64,000 nucleotides of DNA. Origin: Aphanomyces cochlioides. Its lineage: Eukaryota; Oomycota; Saprolegniomycetes; Saprolegniales; Verrucalvaceae. Positions 12,076 to 24,912 of the stretch are shown one piece after another (the stretch's first letter is position 1; the number at the start of each line of letters is the position of its first letter). A program made the position numbers and the translations under genes. The stretch spans positions 682,001 to 746,000 of the forward strand of contig JAHQRK010000017.1 in the NCBI GenBank assembly GCA_019828595.1. Direction: 5' to 3'. The notes below the pieces were generated by a model. That model did no database searches, was not told where the DNA came from, and worked only from the letters and a program-made list of their open reading frames with translations.

Positions 12076-15000
12076 TTATTTTGTAACATTCGATGTGAAA
12101 ATCTTTTTGAACACTAGCGGCAAGTCGGCAGTGTGCAAGCAGACATGGCCTTTGCCTTGCGGCAATTCCTTCATGATTTGAGTCGCTTCATCCGCCAACG
12201 ATGCAATGAAAATGGCATGTGCAGAAACATTCGGATCCTGCTGGAGCGCTCGAGCCATTTCCTTTGGGGAAATGCCGTATCGGCCCAAGTTGGCATCTGA
12301 CACGACAAACACAAACAGATTGTCCCCTGTCTGATCTTTCACACGATCAACGCTTTCATAAATGGCTTCGAGCGTGTGATCTCCGCTACTGCAGTACTGA
12401 GAATGGGCCACCATTTTCTGCAGAATCTAGAAAAGGAAATTATTTACACTAGTGCATTTTGCCAGAGTGTTACCTTCAAACGTTCCTTCTTGGTTTTCGG
12501 AGGGGATCCGAATGGAACGAAGGAGATCGCAGGATTATCCCCGCTGTGGCCCATGATAGCATAATCAAACTTGGACTCGAATCCCGCAAAACTTTCCATC
12601 AACATCATCGATGTCTCCAACATGCGCTCTAAACGTCCGTTCTCTAGAGGTTAAGGAGACAATATCGCAGAAAAATATAGTAATCACATAAAACATCAAA
12701 AAGGATATGTCTTGCGAATTGAAGCGGTACATGCTGCCAGAAACATCCATGACAAACAGCATACGAGCTGGTTCAGGTTGTTCATGCGAAGAAAACGCAT
12801 CTTCACCGCGTCGCTTGAAAATATTCTTTTCACCAGTCAATCCATCAACAAGCTTCGAATCGTCCCATTCCCCATTCGATTGATGCTTGAGCCAACCGCG
12901 TTCCTTTGACAATTGTTCAAAATTTTGAAATACTTGACGGAGTTGGACAGTCTCCGACTCAATTCGGCTCAAATACTGTCCATGAAGCGCTATTAGATTC
13001 ACAGCACGCAACGACTTTTCGTACCTTGTGGTAAGCTTCGAATTCATTGTTTGTCATGTCGATTTGCTGGAGTTGCTCAGCAAGAGCTTCCTGCGCCATT
13101 TTCTTCGCTTTTTCGCGAGCCTCCTTAGTTACTTCATCCTTCTTTTCTTGTGATATTTGATGAATGCGATGTCCCTTGTCCAAACGGTATGGCCCACCAC
13201 GTCCTCCCAAACCAGCAGTGTCCGAGCCACCAGTTCCACCAGCCCACGTATTTCCTCCAACCTAGGAAAAATTAATACTTCATGTCGATATTTCGATCTA
13301 CATGGGGCTTGTTGTCCGGATCTTCTTTTCCATGTTTAGGTAGAGAAACACCAGTTCGAGGAACAGAAGTTCCGTCTGGCAAATATTTAAGAGACAATGG
13401 TTCCTTAGTACCTACATCAGGAATGAACAAACCATTTTTGCCGAAATTATTTACCATTTAAGACATCAAGGTCAAACATGGCCATCCACGTTTTTAAATC
13501 CTGTTGTAGTGCTTCACTGTCAACTTGCCACACTCGAAGACGGCCATCGGCTTGGGCACTGAGAAGGTTTGTCTTTTGATTGATGGAGAGCGCAGCAAGA
13601 TCAACCACAGGAGATTCATTGGATGCTTTCTGGATTTGTTGATACACATTTGAATTGGTGTCAATAATTTCCAACAGTGAGTTGGCTTCGTGGTTAACGA
13701 CAATGTTTGATTCATCCATAAAATATGTCTTCGAAATGGATGTTTTCTTGGCGCGTTTACTAGATGCAACTTGTCTTGTTTGGTCGTCAACACTTTGAAT
13801 TTCTTGAAGGTAGGCATTTGGATGAGTATATGAGCTGGATTCGATGTGCGTCGAATGCTGTATAGACAATTCTGGATCAATACAAATTGAGTCAACAATC
13901 TCGAGTTTGGTCTCCCCAGTAGACACCAAATGCATGATATGAACGTTCTCTTCGAAATCGTGTAAATGCCATTCTTCGTGCGATACTAAGTCAACTCGAT
14001 GCAGCGGAAACGGCTGAGTATAAGTCCGGCATTTCATTGTCGAAAGATCCAATTCTTGCAAAGAAGAGTGGCCAGGGACAAACCTGACGATGATATCTAG
14101 ATCATTTAAAAATGTTGAAAGGACCACAGGTTGGGGTTTCACTACATAAAAGTTGATATTCAATCTCGATAATTGAGGCTATACCTGAATTCCATTGAAA
14201 TGCACCCGGTTGCTTTGGAATAAGCCTTGGTAGAATACGAGACTCTTTGACATGATGCTCTTTTGAGAGGAGCAATAACAAGTCTAAGTTGACACCTTGT
14301 CATCAAATAGGCAAGAAGTTTGTACCTGCATCAGGAATATGTAGAACCAATGAGTTATTCCATGCCATTAATTGTGCGTCCGTCCGACTGTAGCCATATC
14401 CGCCTTCCAACTCGGAATACAAGTGTTTCCTACAGTAATCCTTACGCATATACACTTCTTAGCGATAGTTCACCGCTCATGTTTATCAACTCCAAAGTAG
14501 GAATTCACACCAAGTGGTTGCTTCGTCAAGGCTAGGCAGATTGTAAATAACAAATTGTGCAAGATCAATATTTTACCATGAACTGATGAATCTGGTAGAA
14601 CCACCATAGATGTAACAGTTTGTTGATGAGAAAGAGGAATGTTCCATGATGCAATTTCTTCTGAAAAGGTGTGCAATCGATGAGGATTAATAGAAAAGGT
14701 TCTAGATGTTGGGGGTTCCACATAGATACGTCGAGGCTTAAGTGTCACGACTTCGCTTGAAATATCCTCATTGAATCTGTTTATATGTTTCCAGGTCTCA
14801 GAGACTGAAGCTTCAGGAAGTGGCTTAGCAGATGCTAGCGAGACTATTGGTCGAATAGATTCTCCAGTTAGTAGAGGAATGCCATGACTACAAGGTATTT
14901 ATTAATCGAGTTTATGACTATAAAATAGATAGAACTTCAATATCAAAATGGTACATACCGAGCAAAAACTTCACGGAGCCGCTGACGCAAAGGCGGATCG

Positions 15001-18000
15001 AATCCATCGAAGGCTAACACGTTTTCGAGTGTTTGGGACACACCGTCGTTCGGAAAAGCCTCTAAATGCTTTGCAACTGCAACGGCTTCACGCGTAGAGT
15101 ACGGATATGAAATGGATCCTTCTTCAACCATGACACGGAGTTCCGAGAATGCCGAACACAAGCGAGTCAATACGTCCTCCGACACATTTGGAGCGTATGC
15201 GCGAAGCAATGCAAGCTCCGAGCCTGGATCTGGGTTGTCAATTACACTAAGTGAAGAAAGGATCAAAGTAAAAATTCAACGTAAACTTACTGAGTTGCGA
15301 AAATATCACCCACTTCGCTGAAGAAATTGTTGCCCAAGAATGGATAACCCGGTCGATTAGCTAGAACCCACATGCGGAATGATGGGTGGACAGCAATTGT
15401 ATTTTCAGTGGAGGCGTTCAGCGAAACTTTTTTTGGATCAATAATTCTTCGTCCATCACCCTGAATAAATAAAAACATTAATGAACATAACGTTACCGTA
15501 ACTTGTCATACCAGCAACATTTCACCATCTTCAATGAGTCCTTTCAATACACAAACGACCTCAAGGGGAGCCTTATCTGCCTCATCAACGACTAGAGTGC
15601 GACCAAATTTGACGGCTTTGACCAAAGGGCTATCTTCCCAAGTAATTTTGCCGTTCTCAAGTGAAGGCACTAGGGTAAGCGTTTGCACGGTTGTCTACAA
15701 TATTATGACCCTTGAACGTAGATTGAACGTACATCGCGATGAAGCTGAATGTATTCTCTTTCTTGCATCATTAGCTGCAACAATCGATCGACAACTTTGT
15801 TCTTCCCCACGCCTTGATTTCCAATCAGCAATAAATGAGGTTGACCAGAAACAATGTCCTAATTACGTCTCCAGTCGTATTAAACGTTGTGAAATCTACC
15901 TGTAGCATTTGTTGCATTACTATGGTGTGCATGGGAATATCAAAATAGAGCGGTTGGGGAATTAATTCGAGTCGCGGAGTCTCATTTGGTGGAATAGGAT
16001 ACGCAACATTTCCAATCTTGACGAAATCCTTATTCTCCACAAGTTCCAAATCTAGAATGCATTAAATCGAAAACTAAGAGGGTTTCTTGTACCTTGACCA
16101 ACTCCAACTTTTGAAGTTCGAGGAATTTTGCATTTGTCCATGATAGCTTCCATTTGCTTTCCAGCTGGGAGGTAATGCATCATCGTTGTATCTTCAATCA
16201 GCAAGCGTAGATCGTCCACTGCAGTTTCTGGAAATGCGCTGAGCCGCCGAGCCATGCGAAGGACTTGTCGAAGTGACAAAGATGAATCGGGGTGAGTTTG
16301 AACTTCGTGCCAAAACTGTAGTAACATCCTACACGTGCAACAATATGAGCAAAAATACAATTTAGGTTAATATACGTTGAGGCTCTCGGAGGGATGTGAG
16401 GAAATAAACGTTCAATGAGTGCTGCAACTTCTTGGCTTGTTAAACTCGGCATGGAATGGTAGGGAAACAGTGCTAGAGTTTCGGAATTAAGCCACGGATG
16501 CTTTTGGCCAACTTCTGCAAGTGCGATCACACGAAAGGAGGGATGAATTCGCACAAATCCAGGAGAATATTCAAGTTCCGATCCAAGGAACTTTGTTCCA
16601 TCAGCTAAATCGACCTCGCGGTCCTGAATGAGTCTTTGTAGGGTGCTCAACGTGTCGCTGCTTAAACGATGAATTCCATCCAAGATGGCAACGTGACCAT
16701 GTCTTGCTGCTCGCATCTATATCCGAATGAGCACATTAAACATAGAGGAAATTTACCAGAGGAGAATCTTCCCATGTAGTATTTCCGTGGTTATCTGTCG
16801 CTCGGCGTTGAAATAAATCCCGGGCTGTCATATCTTTGAACAGCGTGAAGAGTTCTGTCGAGTATCCCAATTTTGTACAAAACAGGCGAGCAAGGGAGGA
16901 TTTCCCGCTGCCCTTAGGACCAATAATGCAAAGATCACTTCCAACAGCATGGTCCTGAATCAATATCAGTCTTAAATATTTGGAGGAGAACATACTTTAA
17001 GCATCTCAGTCAAAACAGCCCTGTGAGCCTTGGTTTCAACATACTCTGGCAAGTTCTGATTTATTGGTAAACCTCCTGAGGCAACAGAAACAGTTTTGCC
17101 ATCAATCGTGAGCGCGGATTCAAAGTCGCTGAGACGCTTGATCTCATAAGTCGAGGGTTGCTTTCCATTTGATGGGAAAAATGTATCTAATATTCTTTCA
17201 AACGCAGCACTCTGTTGCTTCCACGACGTCAAATACAGAGGAAATAGTCGCTTCAACAATTCATGCATACTGGTTTCAGGAAATGCGCCAATAATTTTTG
17301 TACAATGTTCGGCTACAGATGGATTCAAATGTGGCATTCTGTTGCCAGAACTTGTCCCATCGTGCGAATTTTCAATCAAATGCACTGCCTCAATAAGAGA
17401 TACCAACTTTTCACCTTCAGGTATTGTTGCTAAGCATTTTTGAGAATATTCGATCTACAGCCATCAGTTTTACCACACAATTCTAACAGAGTGCCCGGAG
17501 ACGGCGGCATAATTTGTCGCGCCTGAAAGCGCGAGCGCAGCGGAGGATCAAGGGTACGGCCTGGAAAAGGCGGTACTGGTACTCCCAGTGCAATTACACG
17601 GAAAGCGGGGTGGACACGCAACAAATTTTGTGCTTCGAGGTCTGCTTCTGAATATCCTTTGGATAGCAATGCATCGAAACTAATGTGGGTGTAACATCTC
17701 AAGCTGTTAAGGAGCAATTGAATACCTCGAAGCTTTCATCAAAAATCGCCCGTCTTCCAATGCCATTTCTCTAAATTGAAGCGGTAAGAGCATGCCTCAG
17801 GAGCACAAAGTCACCGATTTTCAAGTAGATTATTGAGTGTTGGCAACACATTTCGCTCCGCTTTTTCCAATCCTTGACGTAGAGGTAAAACAACTCTTGT
17901 TGAATATTATATATTACCGTCCAAGATCAAAATGCGGCCATGAACAGCAGCGCGAACTGGAGCTTGGTCGGCAAAGACAGCTGCACCACCAAGAATTTCA

Positions 18001-18536
18001 CGTCGCTAGGTAGGTGACACATCGTGGCGACGAGCAAATACGAAAGTCTACCTGTTTCAAGTCGGATTCAGTCGTATCTTGAGATAATGCAATATACTCG
18101 ACTTCACGGTTCATGATTTCACAAAATTGAAGCGCAAGGCGCCGCCGAGCAGGCCCAGGAGGACTAAGTAAAATTAAGTCAAAAAGATTCGGTGATATGT
18201 CTCTTCTACCCAATTAAGAACATATCTTGATGGAGGATGTCTTTCTGTAGCATCCATCGCAAGTGTCCGAGTGTCTCCTACTTGAAAGATACGAACACTA
18301 CCTACTATTAGACGACACACCTGTGCAAAATGCGGTTGTCCATCTTCTCCACGATCAACAAATCCTCGTGGAACCAAATGCGCTTCCTGATCTTCACTGT
18401 GATTACTACCATCACAACGAGACCGCACCTTAGCTTGAGCCTGGGATGCTGTCACTCCACCGATGTTAACTTGTGAGAATGGCCTGGCGTGGCTTACACG
18501 CCATTGACTGCTACGGACAATAGAGTGGCGCAGCAT
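12076..18536 (-). CDS. VWA8: VWA8-like AAA ATPase with von Willebrand A domain, mitochondrial
   Basis: A long gene with many short introns encoding roughly 1,850 residues, close to the animal VWA8 length. The chosen ATG at 18536 gives MLRHSIVRSSQWRVSHARPFSQ, a basic Ser/Arg-rich mitochondrial presequence. Three dynein/midasin-related AAA modules follow: the first has the family-typical lysine-less P-loop (GPPGPARRR), the second GPKGSGKSS and the third GNQGVGKNK, with VVDEADKA as a Walker B. A linker with HGKEDPDNKPHV precedes the C-terminal VWA domain, whose MIDAS is intact (DVSGSMY at about 12740; later SDANLGRYG). Joining the first exons requires an intron ending in gtag just before ETLGHLRW and another splitting the first P-loop; with these there is no frameshift. 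VWA8 is a matrix-side inner-membrane ATPase of poorly known function. It is convergent with the kinase at 10808-12064. Confidence 0.9.
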
Positions 18537-19321
18537 GATTCCAATCGGCAGATGCTGATGACTCAACAAGTCTAAGTGGATCGATTCAAACAAGGTTTCT
18601 TGTTCTTTCCATATAAATTACTATATTTAGTATTGTAATGTATCTAAATTCGTCTCCACTGGCCAAATGTGCACATCTTTATACTGTTTTAGTTGAATCG
18701 AATTGGACATGCCTTGAGATTACAAATCCTACTTTTCAAGATGCTGCGAGTACAAATCCACCATCAAATACTCGCCGCTTTACTTTGATCTCAATTTGCC
18801 AAGCTAGGTACATATCCAAAGTATGTATTCAAACTAAGCTAAATATAGTATTGACCAATCACCAAAAAGGTGTCGAGAAATGACACTGAACTTGAAGTCG
18901 AGATGGACATCTATGAGTTCCAATGCATTTCAATATTGTTGCGGGCGTATTACATTGTCCTGCTCTACGTTGCTGATGGGATTAGCTATCAAATGGTCAA
19001 TCCCGTGACGTCGATGTAAAAATTAAGAGTGCTTTGTTCGCTTGTCTTCTAGCAAAGGTATAAACAGACATCAGAAATATGCAAGCCTTTCCTCAATGAA
19101 CGTCGAAACCACTCAAGGTTTGATTAAGCCACGATTTCTTTAAAAAAACTTAAGTGACTACCGCTGGATGACTCTGTGAAGCATGTGGAAAATATCTGAC
19201 CGTCCAGATTGCAGCATCTCTCATTAATTAGTGGCAGGTATTAATAACGCCTGGAAATCGATCGGCTTACACTCTTGGCACCTCTTGCCAACTGAATCAT
19301 TGGTGCAGCTTCTGCTAGATT
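18537..19321. other. intergenic region, nothing recognised
   Basis: About 785 bp between the VWA8 start and the 3' end of the FHA gene, presumably the VWA8 promoter plus the FHA gene 3' UTR. Short open frames exist but none has recognisable content or supported splice structure. Confidence 0.5.
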
Positions 19322-21061
19322 TCAATGGCGTTGGTCTTGAGACTCTTCGAAGATGCCTCCACAATCATCAACAGAAGCTACAGATGTATCTTCTTTCAAC
19401 TGTAGCCACCGCTTGTTTGTCTCTGCGACATAGACTGTTGGAGATGACGCCATGGTTTCATCGACTTGAAGTGTGGTTGGCTCGGTGAGAGCGGTGGTGT
19501 TTTGGACATCTTCGTCTTCCAAATCTTCATCTTTGACTGGAGAATCCTCATCTTTTGTGACCTTTGCGTAGCGTTCGGTGAGAACACACTGTGTTTCTTC
19601 GTTTCCGTCATCTTCTTCATCTGCAACAGCCTGTTGGACTTCGATCTGCTCCCCCAATGCTAGCATATGCGTGTACATTTGATGAAATGCTTCGCGAGCT
19701 GTCGCGAACCGAGCCTTCATTACCAGAACTTCTTCTTTAGCGCCTCTACAAGCTTCCATCAGCCAAAGTACTCCGTGGAATCAAGCGTACCTAGTACTTT
19801 CTTGTTCGTGGTCGCTTGCTCGATTGACAGAATCCAACTGGTGTTGTAGCTTTTGATTCTCGGCTTCGAGTTGCCGCACCTGTGATCCATTTGTGACGAG
19901 AATATAGTCAATTAGGCAATACCTTTTGTGTTGCCTGTGCAGTCTTGGACAAGGACTCTTCAAGCTCTTCTTTGAGCAACGATACAACGTGGTTTTGGTG
20001 GCCGATGTTTCTCTGAGTGGCTTCGAGTTCGCCTTGACATTGTTTGTGGAGTTCCACTTCTTTGGTCAAGTTCATGTCAATCTCGATGCACTTGGCGTCG
20101 AGTTGCTTGTATTTTTCTTCGAGAGCTTCGTACTCTTGCCGCCGGTGATCGGCTTCTAGAGCTTTTTCGCGAGTTTTTGTTATATCTTCTCGAAGTTTAT
20201 CGTTCTTCTCCTGCTTTTCTTGCAGTGTGGCCAGCATGCTTTGAAGTTGTGCTCTCAAGTCGCTCTCGCGATTTCCAGCATCGACAAGTCTTTGCCGTAA
20301 TTCCTGCACCAAAACTGAGACGGTTTGACGTTGTGAAAGGTTTACTTGATTTGCTTTTTGCATGGCTTCTGCTCCAGAGATGAGCTCATCTCGTTGCGAA
20401 GTCGACGACACACACAATTTCTTGGCACTATCGATCACGGTTTTCGGTTCCGGCGTAGGCACAGAGCGTTTTCCTTTGGTAGGTGTTGTGAAACTTTCTT
20501 GATCTCTACAAGAGAGATAACGCATGGAAAAGTTGTTCATGTACACGAATCTGAAGTGGAAAAACGTTGGTTCAATGTTGGGTGTATTGAGTTGAGGCTT
20601 CGTGAAGGAAATCTCGTCATTTTCGTGGATTTCACGTTCAACCGACTTGCCAACAATGGTTCCGTTAATGTAGACCCCATTCGTACTCATGTCCTTGAGC
20701 CACGCTGTTTTGTCGTCGTGGAGTTCAATAATGCATTGCTGTTTCGAACTGAATCAAGACGTTGGACAATGCACGTACCAAGCCGCTGATCCAAGCTTTC
20801 GGGATGACGATGTCTGCTTTTGCATTGACTCGACCGATCCGAGTGACGGGCAATTGGAGGTCGAACGTTCCGAGAGAACCCACAAGTTGACCCCACATCG
20901 TTGATCGACCGCGCGCTTCTTGCTTCTTGGCAAAGGCCAAATTATCCGGATTAATAACCGGTAATTCGATCATTTTGGCTTCTAATGTCAAGAAACTGTA
21001 TAAAAGCATAGTATAATTTTATAAAGGATTTTATGAGCTTTGCGTACTTTTCGAGGACCAT
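19322..21061 (-). CDS. FHA domain coiled-coil protein
   Basis: An N-terminal FHA domain (TRIGRVN, ADIVIPKAWISG, then after an intron QCIIELHDD and DMSTNGVYING) is followed by a long Glu/Lys/Gln-rich coiled coil of about 250 residues and an acidic tail rich in DED/EED. FHA domains bind phosphothreonine peptides; the phosphate-contacting Arg of GR, the Ser of ISG and the Asn of STNG are present, but the usual SRxH motif reads SGLQ. The start at 21061 gives MVLENFLTLEAK using a 51-nt intron; an alternative ATG at 20973 (MIELPVIN) needs no first intron. The stop is at 19322-19324. Overall architecture resembles SLMAP-type FHA/coiled-coil scaffolds without a recognisable C-terminal membrane anchor. 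The partner is unknown. Confidence 0.78.
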
Positions 21062-21686
21062 AACTTAAGCTGAACGATAGAGTAATTCTTTAATTCTGCG
21101 ACAACAATAGTCTTTCAATCACTAATAAATCACACTACTTGTTGACACCCCTTCGCATCGTCAGTAATCGCTGCTTTTTCTCTTCACACACACAGAAATA
21201 AACAATCTTTGAACACTTTTCAAGAAATCTTTTCAGCAAAAAGTATTGACTCTAGCCATTGCGTAATATAGATTTTTGATGGGCGCATAAGTGATTGATA
21301 GTCCAACCTCCAATCCAGATGATGAAATTGATGGAAAGCAGCCTGAATTGTAGACTGGGTTTAAATTTTGCCCTAACAACAAGTGCTCAACGTGTTGTGG
21401 AGGAGTCATTACCGTCTTAAATACGCCAGGGAATACCAGGATATCTTATATATAATATACTACGTCTTTGTACTCTTTGACTGATGTAAAAAGAGACTTA
21501 CAGTTAACGTGAGCTGTCTTGGATGTTGTTTCTTTTCTTCAAATATTTCAATGGGCTAAAATATTTTAGATAATGCTCCGAAAAAGAACGGAGTCCCAAA
21601 GAAACACTCACCAATCCGGTGTGAGAAACTCAAACTTGCAATCATTCTTGATTTTCCCCACTCAAAAGCGCACCGTTCTGCCCACA
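21062..21686. other. divergent promoter region, FHA gene and heme oxygenase
   Basis: 625 bp between divergent starts at 21061 (minus) and 21687 (plus). AT-rich; no coding signal and no repeat recognised. Confidence 0.55.
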
Positions 21687-23127
21687 ATGACTGTTGTGTC
21701 GTCGAGCGGAAAGTCCAACGAGTCCAAGTCTCTCGATGAAGCATGCCCCGCGTTCACAACAGGATGTCCATTTGCAGAAAGCACGTCCAAAGCTGTCGCA
21801 TCCCAATGCCCGTTCTTTGCAGAAGGGTGTCCATTCAAAAACATCCACGAAGTTCACGACTTGTACACGTCGTTGGAAACATCCATGCCAGAGTCTCATT
21901 TGAAAACCGGAACTGACAGTACGTGGCACGAGAATATCAGCTGATTTGATTCGATTTCTAGTCCGTACAAAGGTTTTGTCCATGTTCAAGTACATTCACG
22001 AAGCGAGCTCGAAGAAGAAAGAAGAAATGGGAACATGCCCCGTCTTCTCGACGACCTGTCCATTCAAGACGATCATGGTCAATGGCCAGCCACTGATGGA
22101 TGAGCTTGAAATCCGCTCGTGGGCCATCTTTGTCGATGAAAACGATTCCAGTGTGTCCCCATCAGGTCATTTGGCCGAAGATCTCAAACATGGGACCAAG
22201 AAGTCTCATCGCGAAGCAGAAAACGTTCATTTCATTCGAGAATTTATCAAAGGACGCATTCAAAAAGACGTGTATAAAGTCATGGTCGCCATGATGTACT
22301 ACATCTATGAGGCGCTTGAAGAAATGCTCCGACATGCTGCCAATGACGCTGTGATATCTTGCCTTCATTTCCCCGATGAATTGGAGCGATTTGATTCCCT
22401 CCAGCGTGATTTGGCATATTATTATGGTGACAATTGGCAAGAAGTAATGCCAGCACCATCAAAAGCCACAAAAGAGTACGTGGCACGCCTGTATTTCATC
22501 GGTCGGAATCAACCTGCCCTCCTGGTCGCCCATGCTTACACGCGGTACATGGGCGATTTATCTGGTGGTCAAATTTTGAAGCGAACAGCGATCAAAGCAA
22601 TGGGTCTTGATGGCACAAATGGCACGGCATTTTATGATTTTCAAAACATCACATCATCGCACAATGTGTTTAAAGACAAGTATCGCCAAGCGCTCAACAG
22701 TCTCACTATCTCAGACGACGTGGGAGAAAAGCTTGTCCAAGAAGCTAATGTGGCGTTTCTCCTCAACATGAAAGTGTTTGAAGAGCTCGATGTCCTGAGT
22801 GGATTCAACACCGAAGAGCAACAGATAGCCGATGCTGTCCTACGTCGCCGTCAAGAACGACAAGCGGAACCACAAGTTGACACGAAATCCAGAAGTGGCG
22901 GTGTATGTCCATTTGCGAAGATGATCGGGCAGCCTGGCATTCAGGAATTGGCGATGAAATACCACGGGGACGATCTCAATGCAGAAGAATTTGCTCAGCT
23001 CAAAGCCCAAGTCGATGCTATTGCAGCTGCCAAACGAGCGAGCTGGCTCAAGACATTCGTCGTTCCATTCACAGTTTTGAGTCTCGCCGTCGCCATCGGC
23101 TTTGTGCAATTTGTGTCCTCGGCATAA
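21687..23127 (+). CDS. Heme oxygenase with paired Cys-Pro motifs and C-terminal membrane anchor
   Basis: Two exons (intron 21919-21961) encode 465 residues. The heme oxygenase fold occupies about residues 145-370: the proximal-His region TKKSHREAEN (His about 160) and the distal-helix signature YMGDLSGGQILKR are clear. It should oxidise heme to biliverdin, CO and iron using reductase-supplied electrons. A C-terminal hydrophobic segment (about residues 443-463) predicts tail anchoring, as in animal HO-1/HO-2 at the ER. The N-terminal 113 residues carry three copies of CPxFxxxCPF (Cys20/27, 41/48, 103/110), and a seventh CPF is near residue 393. Cys-Pro heme regulatory motifs are known in mammalian HO-2, but not, as far as I know, in this paired arrangement. 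The start at 21687 is the first ATG upstream of the CP region. Confidence 0.9.
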
Positions 23128-23230
23128 ACGTATTAATAAAAGAGGCGTTCTCCCATCATGAAAACGTTTCAGAACAAGTCGCGACTCTTCAATCTGAAAC
23201 GGAGAGCCAGGACAGCACCACTCCAGCAGC

Positions 23231-23933
23231 ATGGCCGATGGCGCGGTACTCCGCCCCATGTTGCATGACATTTACATGGAGTTCTTAGGAATACACGGTC
23301 GAATACATTGACGAAAATCCTGAAGAAGTCAAGTGGATCAAGCGAGCTGGCCAAGTCAAGATCACGTATGCAAATGGCGACATCTTTGAAGGCTCTGTGA
23401 ACGACAGCAAGCTCAAGCACGGTCGTGGGAAGTACACATGGATGGAGAAGACTGAGGACGACGAGTCGAAAGAAGTTGCGTCATATGATGGCGAGTATGA
23501 CAATGGCAAGAAGCACGGAATTGGCAAAATGATCTTTCCCAATGGTGATACCTATCATGGCCAGTGGGACCACGATGAGATCTTTGGCCAGGGCACACTC
23601 ATGTACAAGAATGGCGACATTTATAGCGGTTCATTTGAAAACGGCATCAAGCAAGGCAAAGGGACGTATGAATTCGCCGCTGACAAGAGTCAATTGATCG
23701 GCACGTGGCATCAAAACACGATCGTTGATGGCAAATGGCTATTCAAAGACGGCGGCTATTACACTGGTCACTTTGAAAATGCAACGCCCATCGGCTTGGG
23801 CCTCTTTATGTTCCCAAATGGATTGCAGCAAGAGGGCGAATATGTCAAAGTCGACAGCGTCAATGCCGATGGCGAAACAATTCAAGTTCATACGTGGAAG
23901 GGCGGCGAGGCCGCTGTAACCAAAATGTTTTAA
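23231..23933 (+). CDS. MORN-repeat protein, RSPH1-like
   Basis: A five-codon first exon (MADGA) is joined by a 43-nt intron (23246-23288) to a single long exon, giving 219 residues. About five to six MORN repeats are visible (TYANGDIFEGSV, YDGEYDNGKKHGIGKM, YHGQWDHDEIFGQGTL, YSGSFENGIKQGKGTY, YTGHFENATPIGLGLF). Small MORN proteins of this kind include the axonemal radial-spoke head protein RSPH1, which would suit a zoospore-forming oomycete, but the repeats alone do not prove that role. The stop at 23931-23933 lies 18 bp from the stop of the convergent CWC15 gene. Confidence 0.8.
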
Positions 23934-23951
23934 TACCAACGTTTGCATTTT

Positions 23952-24668
23952 TTAGTGGATATAATTCTTCAAGAAGCGTCGGTGGAAGTCGTTGCGGATC
24001 GTGTCGTTGATGAAGCGCTTCTTCGTTTCGGGCTCGTTCCTCGATTGATTCTTGAACACAACGTCGTCGTTCCACTTACGCTTGATGGTTGCACTGCCGG
24101 CTGGATTATTTGCCGTGAGTGGATTGCCCATGAGAATTTCTTCCTTGCGCTGGCTCTCTTCAGCCTCCCGCTCGGCTTGTTCTTTCTTGAGGCGTTCTTC
24201 TTCACGCTCCTTTTTGATCTTCTCCAATTCACGCATCAACTCTTCTTCTTCGCCCTCTGAATCGTCGTCCGAGTCGGAGTCGTCGCTATCACTGTCTTGT
24301 TGATTGTGGTTATCGTCATCTGCATCATCGTATTGAGTTTGCACATCTCTTGCTCGATTTTCCCATTCATCGCCTTTGAGCAGCAGTAGCTTGTTCTCTT
24401 TCAAGCGTAAAATCTTTTGTTGCGCTGTGTCTACTTCTTTTCCCTTCTCTTCTTCGTATTTGCGCTCACGCTCCGTGAGTTGACTCTTTAGGTCGCGCTC
24501 TTCCAATTCTTCGACAGTGCCTTGTCCCAATTGACGGGTTTTCAATTTGGTGTGGCCGGGCAAATCGCGAGCCGAAAACTGCATGCTCACTTGACCTCCA
24601 GCGTTCCATCCACCTTCATTCTTTTGTCCTACGGCGGCGTGCCATGTCGGTCGAGCGGCGGTCGTCAT
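23952..24668 (-). CDS. CWC15: CWC15 spliceosome component
   Basis: An intronless frame of 238 residues, near the usual 229-250. The N-terminus MTTAARPTWHAAVG is the diagnostic start of CWC15/AD-002 proteins and fixes the ATG at 24668. A lysine/glutamate-rich helix, an acidic Asp/Ser run (about residues 125-150), a long charged helix and the conserved C-terminal KRKWNDDVVFKNQ and FHRRFLKNYIH segments follow. CWC15 belongs to the Prp19/NTC-associated core of the activated spliceosome. It is divergent from CWC22, another spliceosome component, with only 244 bp between the start codons. Confidence 0.94.
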   Translation of the reverse strand: MTTAARPTWHAAVGQKNEGGWNAGGQVSMQFSARDLPGHTKLKTRQLGQGTVEELEERDLKSQLTERERKYEEEKGKEVDTAQQKILRLKENKLLLLKGDEWENRARDVQTQYDDADDDNHNQQDSDSDDSDSDDDSEGEEEELMRELEKIKKEREEERLKKEQAEREAEESQRKEEILMGNPLTANNPAGSATIKRKWNDDVVFKNQSRNEPETKKRFINDTIRNDFHRRFLKNYIH

Positions 24669-24912
24669 CGATATAAGTTGACTCCAGTGAACTGGTCTGC
24701 ACCTGGTGGATCCTGGAAATAAGCAAATACCCAAATGAAAATCCAATTAAAAATATAATAAATTCCTCCTAGTATGTCATATCTTATTTTTCAATATTTT
24801 TTTATAATTTAATTGGAATAATTCGGAATATTCCTGATTTCATTCCTTAGTTGAGGAAAGTCGTCCACTGGTTGATCCGCGACCGCAGAAGCTCAGAGCA
24901 AAGAAGAGACGC
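24669..24912. promoter_or_regulatory. Shared promoter of CWC15 and CWC22
   Basis: The 244-bp interval separates the two divergent ATGs and must contain both promoters and both 5' UTRs. Its centre (about 24725-24840) is very AT-rich with ccaatt and aattgg words. Coordinated expression of two spliceosomal genes is inferred from layout. Confidence 0.6.

Noticed and set aside
18174..18300. Apparent frameshift near the N-terminus of VWA8
   Set aside because: A 46-nt intron splitting the first P-loop and an intron ending in gtag before ETLGHLRW join all exons in one frame, so no disruption is needed.
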